Below are positions 17,507 to 28,260 of a DNA stretch of 63,986 bases, piece by piece. Position numbers and translations under genes: made by a program. How positions within the stretch are numbered: position 1 is the stretch's first letter; each line of letters starts with the position of its first letter. The DNA comes from Betaproteobacteria bacterium (GTDB lineage: Bacteria; Pseudomonadota; Gammaproteobacteria; Burkholderiales; Burkholderiaceae_D). The stretch is from assembly GCA_013287275.1 (NCBI GenBank), contig JABDED010000006.1:1-63986 (forward strand), in the 5' to 3' direction. A model generated the notes under the pieces. The model made no database searches and was not told the DNA's origin. It saw nothing but the letters and a program-made list of their open reading frames with translations.

Positions 17507-18001
17507 ATGAAACTGCTCATCTCTTGCCTGTTGTTGCTGTTTGCGTCGTTCAGCCACGCCGCTGAAACCCGTTTCGACGACATCTACTTCTTCCAGGAGG
17601 AAGGGGTATTGAAAGAAAAGCAGGTGAACTTCCAGGAGTTCGCGCGGTTTACCCGCAGCATGCAGTCTGCCGTCTGGAAAGCCTTGAAAAAGGCCAAGAT
17701 GCCGGAAAGTTCCGGTTACCTGGTGGTGGCCGTGCGCTCCGACCAGAAAATTGCCGCCTGGCTGGACATGCAGCCGGCGCTGCATGAATACTATGACGCT
17801 GCCGTGACCGACGCAGTCAGCAAATTGCGGCCGTTCGGTGTGTCCGAGGGGGTCGTGGTGTTCGGTATCAAGATGGCGGTGAATACGCCGGTATTCACCG
17901 GCAAGGCCAAGCCGGATCCTAAGGATTGGAAAGATGCGCAGAAGGCAGCGGCCGATCCGACCGATATCGAAGCCATCGTGCTGGCGGCATGGCCGGAGTA
18001 G
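17507..18001 (+). CDS. Exported hypothetical protein
   Basis: 164 residues with a clear signal peptide (MKLLISCLLLLFASFSHAAE). The mature part has about 140 residues with no recognised motif. It starts 17 bases after the asparaginase-like gene, and the following GNAT gene begins six bases after its stop codon, so the three form an operon. Function unknown. Confidence 0.8.
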   Translation: MKLLISCLLLLFASFSHAAETRFDDIYFFQEEGVLKEKQVNFQEFARFTRSMQSAVWKALKKAKMPESSGYLVVAVRSDQKIAAWLDMQPALHEYYDAAVTDAVSKLRPFGVSEGVVVFGIKMAVNTPVFTGKAKPDPKDWKDAQKAAADPTDIEAIVLAAWPE

Positions 18002-18006
18002 CCGGC

Positions 18007-18477
18007 ATGCCTGGCTTACCCCGTTTACGTCTAGCGTCGGAACAGGATTTTGAGCAATTGCTGGCGCTGCGTATCGCGGCGATGCGGCCCAGCCTGGAAC
18101 GCCTGGGCCGGTTTGACCCGCAACGCGCGCGCGAGCGCCTGCGCGCCGGTTTCGACCCCGCCTATACCCGCATCATCAGCGTCGACGGCGCCGATATCGG
18201 CTTTGTCGCGGTGAAGCCCTTGCCTGAAGCGCCGGTAGCGGGACTATTGCTGGACCACCTGTACCTGCATCCGGACTGGCAAGGCCGGCAACTGGGCGCG
18301 CGCGTGCTGCAGCAAGTCATCGCGGAAGCCGAGCTGGCCGGCCTGCCGTTGCACGTAGGCGCGCTGCGCGGCAGCGATGCCAACCGCTTTTATCAAAAAC
18401 ACGGCTTTGTGCAAAGTTCGGAGAGCGAATGGGATATCTATTATGTGCGTCCGCTGCCGCCTTCCAAAAACAGCTAA
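18007..18477 (+). CDS. GNAT-family N-acetyltransferase
   Basis: 156 residues. The acetyl-CoA-binding region LHPDWQGRQLGARVL (motif A, Q/R-x-x-G-x-G/A variant) and the C-terminal ANRFYQKHGF segment are typical GNAT signatures. The ATG at 18,007 is preferred over one at 17,989 because GGAG lies eight bases before it. The substrate is unknown. Confidence 0.88.
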   Translation: MPGLPRLRLASEQDFEQLLALRIAAMRPSLERLGRFDPQRARERLRAGFDPAYTRIISVDGADIGFVAVKPLPEAPVAGLLLDHLYLHPDWQGRQLGARVLQQVIAEAELAGLPLHVGALRGSDANRFYQKHGFVQSSESEWDIYYVRPLPPSKNS

Positions 18478-18514
18478 GCAAGCCAGCTACCCTTAAAGAA
18501 TACCAGGACCACCC

Positions 18515-19423
18515 ATGTCAAACTTATCCACAGCTGTCACCAGCCTCAACATCCAGCCCGGCATCTTGCAGGCCATCCCGGCGCATGGCCGCTACCTGAG
18601 CTTTAGCCTGAAGTCCGCCGGCGAACTGCGCGCGGCACTGGCAAATTTACTGCCGCTGGTGGATGGTGAAAGAGTCGTACTGGGCTTCGGCCATACGCTG
18701 GTGGCCGCGCTGGGGGCGCAGGTGCCCGGTTTGCGCGATTTTACCGGCATAGAGGGCAGCCGAGTCCGCCTGCCTGCGACGCCGGCGGCGCTGTGGTGCT
18801 GGCTGCGTGAAGGCGAAAGGTCGGAGCTGGTGCACCAGACCCGCCGCCTGTTGCACGCATTGTTGCCGGCCTTCGAACTGCAGCATACGGCGGAAGCTTT
18901 CCGCGCCGGCACAGGCCGCGACCTGACCGGCTATGAAGACGGTACCGAAAATCCGAAAGGGGAAGATGCGGTGGCAGCGGCTTTCGTGCAAGGCCAGGGA
19001 GCCGGCCTGGATGGCGCCAGCTTTGCCGCAGTCCAGCAGTGGCAGCACCAGTTCGACAAGTTTGAAGCGATGGCGTCGCCGGACCAGGACCACATGATGG
19101 GCCGCCGCCGCAGCGATAATGAAGAGCTGGACGATGCGCCGGTATCGGCGCACGTGAAGCGCACCGCGCAGGAAAGCTTTGATCCGGAAGCCTTCGTGCT
19201 GCGCCGCTCCATGCCCTGGGCCGACATGCTGAACGCCGGCCTGCATTTTGTCGCCTTCGGCAAATCCTTCCATGCGTTTGAGGCGCAACTGCGCCGTATG
19301 AGCGGCGCCGAGGACCAGCATACCGACGCGCTGTTCACGATTTCCAAACCGGTATCCGGCAGCTACTTCTGGTGCCCGCCTATGCGGGACGGCAAGCCGG
19401 ACCTACGCGCTCTTGGCCTTTAA
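18515..19423 (+). CDS. Dye-decolorizing (DyP-type) heme peroxidase
   Basis: 302 residues, bacterial class B size. The distal-site GYEDGTENP (with the catalytic Asp) and the proximal histidine region PVSAHVKRT are visible, and the FDKFEAMASPDQDHMMGRR segment is typical. It has no signal peptide; class B enzymes are often cytoplasmic or encapsulin cargo, but no encapsulin gene is present here. Its 3' end overlaps the convergent GGDEF-EAL gene by 21 bases. Confidence 0.92.
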   Translation: MSNLSTAVTSLNIQPGILQAIPAHGRYLSFSLKSAGELRAALANLLPLVDGERVVLGFGHTLVAALGAQVPGLRDFTGIEGSRVRLPATPAALWCWLREGERSELVHQTRRLLHALLPAFELQHTAEAFRAGTGRDLTGYEDGTENPKGEDAVAAAFVQGQGAGLDGASFAAVQQWQHQFDKFEAMASPDQDHMMGRRRSDNEELDDAPVSAHVKRTAQESFDPEAFVLRRSMPWADMLNAGLHFVAFGKSFHAFEAQLRRMSGAEDQHTDALFTISKPVSGSYFWCPPMRDGKPDLRALGL

Positions 19424-22393
19424 GACCCTGGAAGCCTGCAGCATTTCCTGGAAAGCTTCCAGCGGCAAGGGCTGGCTGAACAGATAGCCCTGGAAGGCGC
19501 TGCAATTGTGCTCTATCAGGAAGCTGCGCTGGGCCTGGGTTTCCACTCCTTCCGCAATCACGTTCAGGCCCAGGTTGACGCCCAGTGAAATGATGGCGCG
19601 CACGATGGTGGCGTCGTTCTCGTCATCGCTGAGGTCGCGCACGAAAGAGCGGTCTATCTTCAGCTGGTTCAGCGGCAGGCGCTGCAGGTAGGCCAAAGAC
19701 GAGTAACCGGTGCCGAAATCGTCCATAGAAAAAGCGATGCCGAGCGCGCGCAATTCATGCATCTTGGCGGTAGTGCTATCCACATTGTCCAGGATGGTGC
19801 TTTCGGTCAGTTCTATCTTCAGCCTGGCCGGGTTGGCCGCGCTACGCTGCAGCATGCCGCGCAGCTTTTCCACAAAATCGATTTGCTGGAATTGCCTGGC
19901 GCTGACGTTGACCGCCAGCGTCAGCTGCCGCGTATCTTCGCTCGCTTCCCATTTCTTCAGCTGCGCACAGGCGGTCTCCAGCACCCATGTACCTATCGGC
20001 ACGATTAGCCCGGTTTCTTCCGCCAGCGGGATAAATTCTGCCGGTGGGATAAAGCCGCGGTCCGGATGTATCCAGCGCAGCAGCGCTTCCGCGCCTATCA
20101 AGTCGCCGTCCGCATTCACCTGTACCTGGTAGTACAGCTTGAACTGGTTTTGCGCCAGAGCCACCCTCAGGTTGGATTCCAGCATCATGCGCACTACCAG
20201 CACCGCCTGCATCGCCGGATCGAAGAAGCGCACCGCGTCGCGGCCGGAAGTCTTGGCCTCGTACATCGCCGTGTCTGCGCGCTTGAACAAGTCCTTGACG
20301 GTCACCTCGCCGCCCTGGAACAGGCATACGCCTATGCTGCTGGAGCCGTGGTGCTCAAAGTCCATGATGTGGTAGGGTTCGGACAGCAGCATGCGTATCT
20401 TGTTGGCGATCATGTCGGCCTGCTGGACCGCCTCGTCTCGCAGCATGCTGAGCTCTTCCAGCACCACCACGAACTCATCGCCGCCCAGCCGTGCCACGGT
20501 ATCGCTGTCGCGCACGCAGGTTTGCAGCCTGGCGGCGGTTTCCACCAGCAGCAGGTCACCGGCGTCGTGGCCGCGGGTATCGTTGAGCGTCTTGAAATTG
20601 TCCAGGTCGATGAACAGGATGGCGCTGTGGCTTTCGCTGCGCTTGCTGAGCGAGATCAGGTGCTGCAGCCGGTCCATCAGCAGACGCCGGTTCGGCAATT
20701 GCGTCAGCGAGTCGTAGAAGGCCAGGTTGCGGATTTCTTCCTCATAGCTCTTGTGCCGGCTGATATCGGTGAATGAGGATATATAGTTGGTGACCTCGCC
20801 CTCGGCATTGGTGATCGCGGTCAGCGTAATCATTTGTGGATAGACTTCGCCGTTCTTGCGTTTGCTCCACATTTCTCCTTGCCAGAATTTCTCCTTTTTC
20901 AGGATGTCGGCGATATGGTCGAAAAATTCCTGGTCCTGCTGCTTGGAGCGGTAGATAGGCGGCTTTTTCCCCAGCAAATCGGCGTTGTCGTAGCCGCTGA
21001 TGCGGGTCAAGGCCTGGTTCAGGCGCAGGATGACCCAGTTGGCGTCGGTGACGAAAATACCCTCTTGCGATTCGAAGGTGTAGGCCGCGATCTGCAGCTC
21101 GTGTTGCGCCTGCTTGCGCTCGGTAATGTCGGTGATGAAGCAATGCCACAGCATGCCGCCGTCGGGCTCCGGCTCCGGCAGCGCGTCGATATACAGCCAG
21201 CGCACCTCGCCGTCCAGCCTGCGCAGGCGGAACTCGCTCTGCCATGAGGTCAGCGAGCGGCTTGCATCGCGCACCAGCGGCCTGGCCTTCGCTATATCGG
21301 CCTGGTCTATCCTGTCGAACAAGGGGAAGGCGTTGTACCGTACTTCTTCGGGCCGGGTTTCAAACATTTGTCGTATGGCGTCGCTGGCATAGGGCACGCT
21401 GGCGCTGCCGTCCGGATTGACGCGGTACTGCATGATCAGGCCGGGCAGGCGCGACGCCACCTTGCTGACCCGTTCAAAAGCTTCCCGCAATTCATCGGCG
21501 GCCTTTTTGCTCTCGGTCTGCAATGCGGTAATGGTCAGCGTGACGATCACCAGCGTCGTCATGTAGCCCCACAGTATCAGCAGGTTTGCCTGCGCATCGG
21601 CGCCGTTGAACGGCCCCCTGCCGGTCGCCGTCGCCCATGCGGCAACCGCCGACGAGGCCAGTACCGCGACGGATGAGGCGCTGATGCCGAAGCGCATTGC
21701 CGGCCAGACCAGCACCGTGACCGCGATGAAAGTCAGGCGGAAATGCGCCTGCGGCGACAGGAAGATGAACCAGTTCGCTGCGATGAAAATCAGCGCAAAG
21801 ATCAATATTTCTTCACGCCTCTGCGTGAATTCTGCGATGGTGCGGTAAGACAGCGATAGCAGCAGCGGCGCCGCCAGCAGTACACCAACAGTATCGCCGG
21901 CCCACCAGCTCAGCCACACCTGGCCGATATTGTCGGTCAGGCCGAACCGCCACAGGGTCAGCGCGCCGCCGCTGGCGGACAGCGTCATGCCGGCCACCGC
22001 GGCCATGCTGAACCAGACCACATCCTTGCGGCGCGAGAAAAAACGGTCGAAGTGCTGGCGCCGCAAGATGGTGCAGGTCAGGTAGGGCGCCAGGGTGTTG
22101 CCGATCCCCAGCCAGGCCGCCGCCGCCAGGCTGTAGCCAGCGGAAATTTCGAGCAGGAATGCGGCAAGATAGATAGCCGGCGCCGAGCGTTTGCCCCAGC
22201 GCATCAATGCGGCGACTGCTACGCCGGTGGGCAGCCAGATCAGGCTCACATTCGGACTAAGGTAGGGAATCGCCAGGCCCAGCCGGCCCGCAGCCACATA
22301 GGCCAGGACCACAACCAGGAAACGCAGCAACTCCAGCTTCACGCGGATTTTTTTCCTGCCGGCGGGGTGCTGCAAATAAGGCGAACTGGACAT
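19403..22393 (-). CDS. MASE1-PAS-PAS-GGDEF-EAL cyclic di-GMP signalling protein
   Basis: 996 residues. An N-terminal MASE1 membrane sensor (about 20-300, eight or so hydrophobic segments) is followed by two PAS domains (about 310-430 and 435-555), a GGDEF domain with an intact ARLGGDEFVVVLEE active site, and an EAL domain with GAEALLRW and DDFGTGYSSL. Both the cyclase and the phosphodiesterase motifs look intact, so it could be bifunctional. It is convergent with the DyP gene; the ABM gene lies 37 bases upstream on the same strand. Confidence 0.95.
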   Translation of the reverse strand: MSSSPYLQHPAGRKKIRVKLELLRFLVVVLAYVAAGRLGLAIPYLSPNVSLIWLPTGVAVAALMRWGKRSAPAIYLAAFLLEISAGYSLAAAAWLGIGNTLAPYLTCTILRRQHFDRFFSRRKDVVWFSMAAVAGMTLSASGGALTLWRFGLTDNIGQVWLSWWAGDTVGVLLAAPLLLSLSYRTIAEFTQRREEILIFALIFIAANWFIFLSPQAHFRLTFIAVTVLVWPAMRFGISASSVAVLASSAVAAWATATGRGPFNGADAQANLLILWGYMTTLVIVTLTITALQTESKKAADELREAFERVSKVASRLPGLIMQYRVNPDGSASVPYASDAIRQMFETRPEEVRYNAFPLFDRIDQADIAKARPLVRDASRSLTSWQSEFRLRRLDGEVRWLYIDALPEPEPDGGMLWHCFITDITERKQAQHELQIAAYTFESQEGIFVTDANWVILRLNQALTRISGYDNADLLGKKPPIYRSKQQDQEFFDHIADILKKEKFWQGEMWSKRKNGEVYPQMITLTAITNAEGEVTNYISSFTDISRHKSYEEEIRNLAFYDSLTQLPNRRLLMDRLQHLISLSKRSESHSAILFIDLDNFKTLNDTRGHDAGDLLLVETAARLQTCVRDSDTVARLGGDEFVVVLEELSMLRDEAVQQADMIANKIRMLLSEPYHIMDFEHHGSSSIGVCLFQGGEVTVKDLFKRADTAMYEAKTSGRDAVRFFDPAMQAVLVVRMMLESNLRVALAQNQFKLYYQVQVNADGDLIGAEALLRWIHPDRGFIPPAEFIPLAEETGLIVPIGTWVLETACAQLKKWEASEDTRQLTLAVNVSARQFQQIDFVEKLRGMLQRSAANPARLKIELTESTILDNVDSTTAKMHELRALGIAFSMDDFGTGYSSLAYLQRLPLNQLKIDRSFVRDLSDDENDATIVRAIISLGVNLGLNVIAEGVETQAQRSFLIEHNCSAFQGYLFSQPLPLEAFQEMLQASRVLKAKSA

Positions 22394-22430
22394 GGCAAGG
22401 CTTTCCCTGGTCAGGGAGGGTTCAGGTAAG

Positions 22431-22751
22431 TCAGGGAGGCAGCGCGTCGAACTCGGCGAACATCTGTTGCGTTTCGGCGAGTTTGCTCAGCGGCGTATAG
22501 TCGCAGGCCGCGGCGAATTCAGCCCACAAAGCCTGCACGGCCGGATTCGAATGGGCCTGCTGTATCGCCTGTTGCGAGCGCCATTCAAAGACCTCGACAA
22601 TACTGCCGTCGGCGGCCCGCATCACATAGCCGGGCCTGTCCGTGATCAGTTTTTCGTTACGCAGGACTTGCAGGTGTTTATCGACGGCGGCCAGCAATGC
22701 CGTGTCCTGGCCCGGTTTTGGCGTGTAGGCCACGATCACAAAACGACCCAT
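22431..22751 (-). CDS. Antibiotic biosynthesis monooxygenase (ABM)-fold protein
   Basis: 106 residues, a single dimeric alpha+beta barrel. FVIVAYTPKPGQ at the start and VEVFEWRSQQAIQQAHSNP in the second half follow the ABM pattern. GGGGGAG lies just upstream of the ATG. Such proteins range from quinol monooxygenases to heme-degrading enzymes and unknowns; no specific activity can be assigned. Confidence 0.85.
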   Translation of the reverse strand: MGRFVIVAYTPKPGQDTALLAAVDKHLQVLRNEKLITDRPGYVMRAADGSIVEVFEWRSQQAIQQAHSNPAVQALWAEFAAACDYTPLSKLAETQQMFAEFDALPP

Positions 22752-22949
22752 TTTCTCCCCCTTTTTTTCCTACGCTGTTCGCTGGAATATTTTTTTATGC
22801 TTGGGCTAAGCCGTGCATTCATTATGCGGCAATGAGAGGGAATTTGCTGCAGTTTTCTGCGGCAGGAAAGGCTGGATATGACATCTTCACCGAGCGAAGA
22901 TGGTTAATATTGTTTGATGGAAATTATTTGCTGCAGATTGTAGATAAGA

Positions 22950-22972
22950 CCGGCCGGCGGGGAGCCGGCCGG
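22950..22972 (-). terminator. Strong hairpin after the Fe(III)-type ABC operon
   Basis: A perfect 9-bp GC stem (CCGGCCGGC / GCCGGCCGG) with a 5-base loop lies 28 bases past the ATPase stop. Flanking ATAAGAC and GTTTTATC add partial pairing. The U tract on the minus strand is short (TCTTATCT). Confidence 0.65.
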
Positions 22973-22999
22973 CGCAGTCCGGGTTTTATCTGAAGGCGA

Positions 23000-24079
<1,080 letters not shown>

Positions 24080-24130
24080 GATGATCTCTCGTGTTTTTCT
24101 AATGTTCTGCGGGTTTGCTTGCCAAGTCGC

Positions 24131-25909
24131 CTAGTGGCTCAGCTTGACGCCGAAGCGCAATGCCAGGCCCAGGCCGACCGCGACCAGCGCGATGTTGATG
24201 AAGGACAAGGCGGCGACCAGGTCGACCGAACCGCCGGCCCACAAGGAGACGATCAGCGCCCCTATCACTTCGGTGCCCGGCGACAGCAGATACACGCCGG
24301 TGGAATATTCACGCTCAAAAATCAGGAACACCATCAGCCACGCGCCCAGCAAGCCGTATTTGACCAGGGGCAGCGTGACGTCGCGGGTGACCTGGCCGCG
24401 GTTGGCGCCGACTGCGCGCGCCGCTTCTTCCAGTTCCGGCCCTACCTGCAGCAAGGCGGTGGAGATCAGGCGCAGGCCATAGGCCAGCCACACGACCGAA
24501 TAGGCGATCCAGACCGAAAAGATGGTGGAGCGCAGCGCGCGCAATTGCGGGATCAGGTTATCCGACAGCCACAGTGCGGCCGGGTTGTCGAAGCCTTTCA
24601 AGGCCCCGTCCAGCCAGCTCGGCACGAACAGGAACACCCACAGGAAGGACAGGCCGGCCAGCAAGCCGGGAATCGCGCGCGGCACCAGCACGCTATAGTC
24701 CAGCAGGCGGGTGATGCCATCCGGCTTGCGGTGCATCGCCAGCGCAATGCCGGCGTAGCAGATCACCGCCAGCGCGCCGCCTATCACGCCTATCAGCACC
24801 GTGTTCAGGATGCCGCGCATCAGCGAAGGCTGTTCCAGGATGTCGCGGAAATGCTGCAGGGTCAGCACATCGGCCAGTTGTACGCCTTCGCCCCAGTAAG
24901 ACACAAAGGCGCGCAGCACGATGCCGGACAGGGGAATCACGATGGTGAAGATCAGCCATGCCGCCAGCAGTGCAAAGGCCACCCACTTCCATTTGCCCAG
25001 CGGCAGCGCCTTCTGGCGCGAGCCCTTGCCCTTGATCGATACATACTTGTTGGCAGACTTCAGCAGCCAGCGCTGTATCATTACCAGCGGCATCGTCACC
25101 GCCACCAGGCATACCGCCGCCGCCGCCATCAGGTGGTAGGACGGCGTGCCCAGCTTGTTGGTCAGCTTGTACAGGTAGGTCGCCAGTACCAGGTGGCCCT
25201 CGGGATCGCCGAGCACCAGCACCAGGCCGAACACTTCAAAACCGAGGAAAAACACCAGCACGCCGGCAAACGCCAGCGCCGGCATGATCATCGGCAGCGA
25301 TACATGCAGCGCGACCTGGAACGGCGATGCGCCGGCCACCCTGGCGGCTTCTTCCACGTCCGAGCCCAGGCTCTTCAGCGCTGCGGAGGAATACAGATAG
25401 ACATGCGGCACATGGGTCAGCCCGGCGATGACGACGATGCTGAAGAAGGAATAGATGTTCCAAGGCTCCACCCCGGTCAGCTGCTTGATCCACAGTGTGT
25501 AAAAGCCGACCGGCCCCATCGCTACCACATAGCCGAAGGCCACTACCATCGGCGACACGAAGATGGGCACCAGCAGCATGGGTTCTATCCAGCTGCGGCC
25601 CGGTAAATCGGTGCGCACCATCAGGAAGGCCAGCAGGCCGCCCAGCGGCACCGCGATCGCGGCCAGGCCGGAAGCCAGGATCAGCCCGTTCCAGAAGGCG
25701 TCGCGGAAATCCGGATCGTCAAAGATGAAACGGTAGGAATCCAGGCCCAGCGTCTTGACCGGCGCAAAAAACGGCGCTGACAGGAAACTCTGGAAAAAAA
25801 TCAATGAAAGCGGCGTAAAGATCGCCAGCAAGGCCAGCGTGACGACAACGCCGCGCGGCCAGTTGATCCGCGACCATTTGCTGTGGGGAGGGAGGCTGAG
25901 GGTTTGCAT
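24131..25909 (-). CDS. Two-domain ABC permease, FbpB-like
   Basis: 592 residues from the ATG at 25,909. It contains about twelve membrane segments in two homologous halves, each with an EAA loop contacting the ATPase (EEAARVAGASPFQVAL and EEAARAVGANRGQVTR). A fused double permease is normal for Fe(III)-type importers. A 173-base spacer with two palindromes separates it from the receptor gene upstream; the ATPase gene follows after 51 bases. Confidence 0.92.
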   Translation of the reverse strand: MQTLSLPPHSKWSRINWPRGVVVTLALLAIFTPLSLIFFQSFLSAPFFAPVKTLGLDSYRFIFDDPDFRDAFWNGLILASGLAAIAVPLGGLLAFLMVRTDLPGRSWIEPMLLVPIFVSPMVVAFGYVVAMGPVGFYTLWIKQLTGVEPWNIYSFFSIVVIAGLTHVPHVYLYSSAALKSLGSDVEEAARVAGASPFQVALHVSLPMIMPALAFAGVLVFFLGFEVFGLVLVLGDPEGHLVLATYLYKLTNKLGTPSYHLMAAAAVCLVAVTMPLVMIQRWLLKSANKYVSIKGKGSRQKALPLGKWKWVAFALLAAWLIFTIVIPLSGIVLRAFVSYWGEGVQLADVLTLQHFRDILEQPSLMRGILNTVLIGVIGGALAVICYAGIALAMHRKPDGITRLLDYSVLVPRAIPGLLAGLSFLWVFLFVPSWLDGALKGFDNPAALWLSDNLIPQLRALRSTIFSVWIAYSVVWLAYGLRLISTALLQVGPELEEAARAVGANRGQVTRDVTLPLVKYGLLGAWLMVFLIFEREYSTGVYLLSPGTEVIGALIVSLWAGGSVDLVAALSFINIALVAVGLGLALRFGVKLSH

Positions 25910-25983
25910 AGATGATGCCTTGTGGATATTGAGTTGGTCGACAACTCTGACTATTTCATGCTTGAGGTGGCGCGGGATTTCGC

Positions 25984-26064
25984 AGCGTGGGCACAAGTGC
26001 CCACGCTGGGGGCAATCCGAAGGGCTTCAGTTGACGCCGTAAGCGCCTGGGCCCCGGGGGCCCA
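25984..26064 (-). promoter_or_regulatory. Two palindromes between receptor and permease genes
   Basis: At 25,984-26,007 is a perfect 11-bp inverted repeat (AGCGTGGGCAC / GTGCCCACGCT) with a two-base centre. At 26,048-26,064 is a second, TGGGCCCC / GGGGCCCA around one base. In the transcript both would form stable hairpins between the abundant receptor and the permease. Such intercistronic hairpins commonly protect the receptor mRNA or attenuate downstream genes. No U tract follows. Confidence 0.65.
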
Positions 26065-26082
26065 CCCTGTAAAATCAGACTG

Positions 26083-27195
26083 CTACTTCTTACCCGCGGT
26101 ATCTTTCCATTGCTTCAGGAAAGCCAGGCGCTTGCCCTGGTCCAGGTATTGCAGCAGCATGGGATTGACCGGTAGCGGCTTCAGGCCGGTGCCGATTTGC
26201 TTGGCCAGGTCGGACGACGTGGTTTCGCCCTTGACGTCGGCGCGGATCGCATACAGTTTGGCTTCATTCGCAATCATCGTCTGGCCGCGCTTGGACAGCG
26301 TATAGTCCAGCCACAGTTTGGCGGCATTCGGATGTTTGGCGCCCTTGCTGATGAACATCACGCGCGACAGTACCAGCGTGTAATCCTTGGGCAGCACGAC
26401 GCCTATGGATGGATCCTTGGCCGCGCGTACCAGTGCATAGGAGCCGAGGATATTGTAGCCCAGCAGGTTTTCGCCGGAAGAGATGCGTTCCAGCATGGTG
26501 CCGGTAGACGACTGCACGCGCAGGCTGGCCGCGCCGAAAGCCTTGGCCAGTTCCCAGAATTCCTTGTTCTCGCGGCTGTCCTGCGTAATGAACATGAAGC
26601 CGACGCCGGATTTTTCGATGTCGTAGGAAGTCACCTTGTTCTTGAACTTGTCCAGCTTGGTCGTGATCAGCTTGGCGAATTCGGCATGCGTCTTCGGCAC
26701 TTCATTTTCGGCCACCAGGCGCTTGTTGTAGACAAACACCGCCGGCTCAAAGGTGGTGCCGTAGGCGGATTGGTTCCATACTGCCCATTGCGGGATGCCG
26801 CTGGTTTCCGGCGAATGGTATTGCAGGCCGTAACCGTCGGAGACCAGCTTGGTCTGCAGGTCCATCGCCGACGACCACATCAGGTCGGCGCTGTTGCCGC
26901 CGGCCGCTGTTTCGGAGATATAGCGGTTATAGACCTCGGTGGAATTCATATCGTTGTATTCGACCTGCACATCCGGGTACATGGTCTTGAAGTCCTTGAT
27001 CAGCGGTTCCACGGCCTTGGTATCGGTGGCGCTGTAGATCACCAGCTTGCCTTCTTTTTTAGCGCCGTCGACGATCTTGCCGTAGTCGGCCGGATAGCCG
27101 GCGGGAGCCTGCGCATGGGCAGTCAAAGGCGCACCGAAAGAGGCGCCCAGGGCGATGCCGGCGATGGCGGCGGTGATGACGGTTCTTCTAAACAT
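26083..27195 (-). CDS. ABC importer periplasmic receptor, FbpA-like (type II)
   Basis: 370 residues with a signal peptide ending in TAHAQA. Recognisable stretches are VIYSATD, a YNRYISE segment and LWSSAMDLQTK. It belongs to the extracellular solute-binding family that includes iron and phosphonate receptors. The pair of adjacent tyrosines that binds iron in FbpA near residue 195 is not evident, so iron is not assured as ligand. AGGAG precedes the ATG. First gene of the importer operon. Confidence 0.88.
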   Translation of the reverse strand: MFRRTVITAAIAGIALGASFGAPLTAHAQAPAGYPADYGKIVDGAKKEGKLVIYSATDTKAVEPLIKDFKTMYPDVQVEYNDMNSTEVYNRYISETAAGGNSADLMWSSAMDLQTKLVSDGYGLQYHSPETSGIPQWAVWNQSAYGTTFEPAVFVYNKRLVAENEVPKTHAEFAKLITTKLDKFKNKVTSYDIEKSGVGFMFITQDSRENKEFWELAKAFGAASLRVQSSTGTMLERISSGENLLGYNILGSYALVRAAKDPSIGVVLPKDYTLVLSRVMFISKGAKHPNAAKLWLDYTLSKRGQTMIANEAKLYAIRADVKGETTSSDLAKQIGTGLKPLPVNPMLLQYLDQGKRLAFLKQWKDTAGKK

Positions 27196-27258
27196 TGCTT
27201 GTGTCTCCTGTTTTTGATATGTGTTGCAAACTGGTTTTGTAGCGGGATGAAGTAAGAT

Positions 27259-28260
27259 TCAGCGCAGCAGGCCGAACTCTTTTGCCTGAATTCGGTATTG
27301 CTGCACGGTTTTATTGATGTACGCGGTCAGGTCCTTGCCGGTCATCGCAAACGGGTACAGCCCGTGCGCGGCGCGCATCTGGGCGAAATCCGGGCGGGCC
27401 ATGGCCTGGTCGAACCTGGCCACCCAACGGCGGTAATCGTCGTCGCTGACTTGCGGCCCGACATACACGCCGCGGATAATCGGCCAGCTGACGTCGTAGC
27501 CCTGTTCGCGCGCGGTCGGCACATTGGCCAGCAGGCCGGGCAGGCGGGCATCGGACAATACCGCCAGCACCCTGATCTTGCCGTCCTGGATGTGCAGGCT
27601 GGCTTCCGACGCATCGCCCGAAATCGCCTGCACATAACCGGCCAGCAAGGCGGTAAAGGATTCGCCGCCGCCTTCCAGCGCGACGATGCGCATGCTCTTG
27701 GGGTCGAGGTCGGCGCGCCTGGCGATCAGCGACATCTTCAGCCAGTCCTGGCTGCCGACGGTGCCGCCGGCGCCTATGGTCACATTGGACGGCTTGTCCT
27801 TGATCGCCTGCATCAGTTCGCGCAGGTTCTTGTAGGGTGAGTCGCTGCGTACTGCGATCATGCCGTAGTCGGTGCCTATGCCGGCCACCCAGCGCACGTC
27901 GCCGGCGCCGGATTTGCCGAACTTGCCCTCGGCCAGATTCAGCAGGGAGCCGCCGGAATAGGCGACCAGCGTATTTTTTTCAGCCCGGCGCCGCGTAATG
28001 ATCGAATTCCACGCGACTGCGCCTATGCCGCCCGGCAAATAGCTGATATGTACTTCGTGCTCGCCCAAGGCCTGCTGGATCAGCTTGCAGGTCTGGTCCA
28101 TGCCGCCGCCCGGTTTGGCCGGCGCCAGGCAGACCGGGCCAGCCGCTGCCGCGGTATCGACGGCGCCGGCTCCGGCCGCTGCATGGACGCCGCCCGCCAT
28201 CGCAGCGGCAACTGCGGCCGCCAGGCTGAAGAGTACGTTTATTGGCTTAGAGGGCATCAT
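27259..28260 (-). CDS. Tripartite tricarboxylate receptor (Bug/TctC family)
   Basis: 333 residues from the ATG at 28,260; a TTG at 28,278 would add six. After a signal peptide the protein shows CLAPAKPGGGMDQTC, YLPGGIGAVAWN, NVTIGAGGTVGSQDW and a C-terminal VPTAREQGYDV motif, all typical of TctC-like periplasmic receptors. No TctA/TctB membrane genes are adjacent. It is divergent from tctD/tctE-like genes, the arrangement in which the receptor acts as substrate-sensing partner or regulated target. Confidence 0.9.
   Translation of the reverse strand: MMPSKPINVLFSLAAAVAAAMAGGVHAAAGAGAVDTAAAAGPVCLAPAKPGGGMDQTCKLIQQALGEHEVHISYLPGGIGAVAWNSIITRRRAEKNTLVAYSGGSLLNLAEGKFGKSGAGDVRWVAGIGTDYGMIAVRSDSPYKNLRELMQAIKDKPSNVTIGAGGTVGSQDWLKMSLIARRADLDPKSMRIVALEGGGESFTALLAGYVQAISGDASEASLHIQDGKIRVLAVLSDARLPGLLANVPTAREQGYDVSWPIIRGVYVGPQVSDDDYRRWVARFDQAMARPDFAQMRAAHGLYPFAMTGKDLTAYINKTVQQYRIQAKEFGLLR

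Noticed and set aside
24119-25606. Plus-strand frame of 495 codons opposite the permease gene
   Set aside because: Gln/Arg/His-rich antisense shadow of a GC-rich membrane-protein gene; no motif.
26083-27195. Naming the receptor fbpA and the importer a proven iron system
   Set aside because: The paired iron-binding tyrosines are not evident and no Fur-like site was recognised, so only the family is stated.
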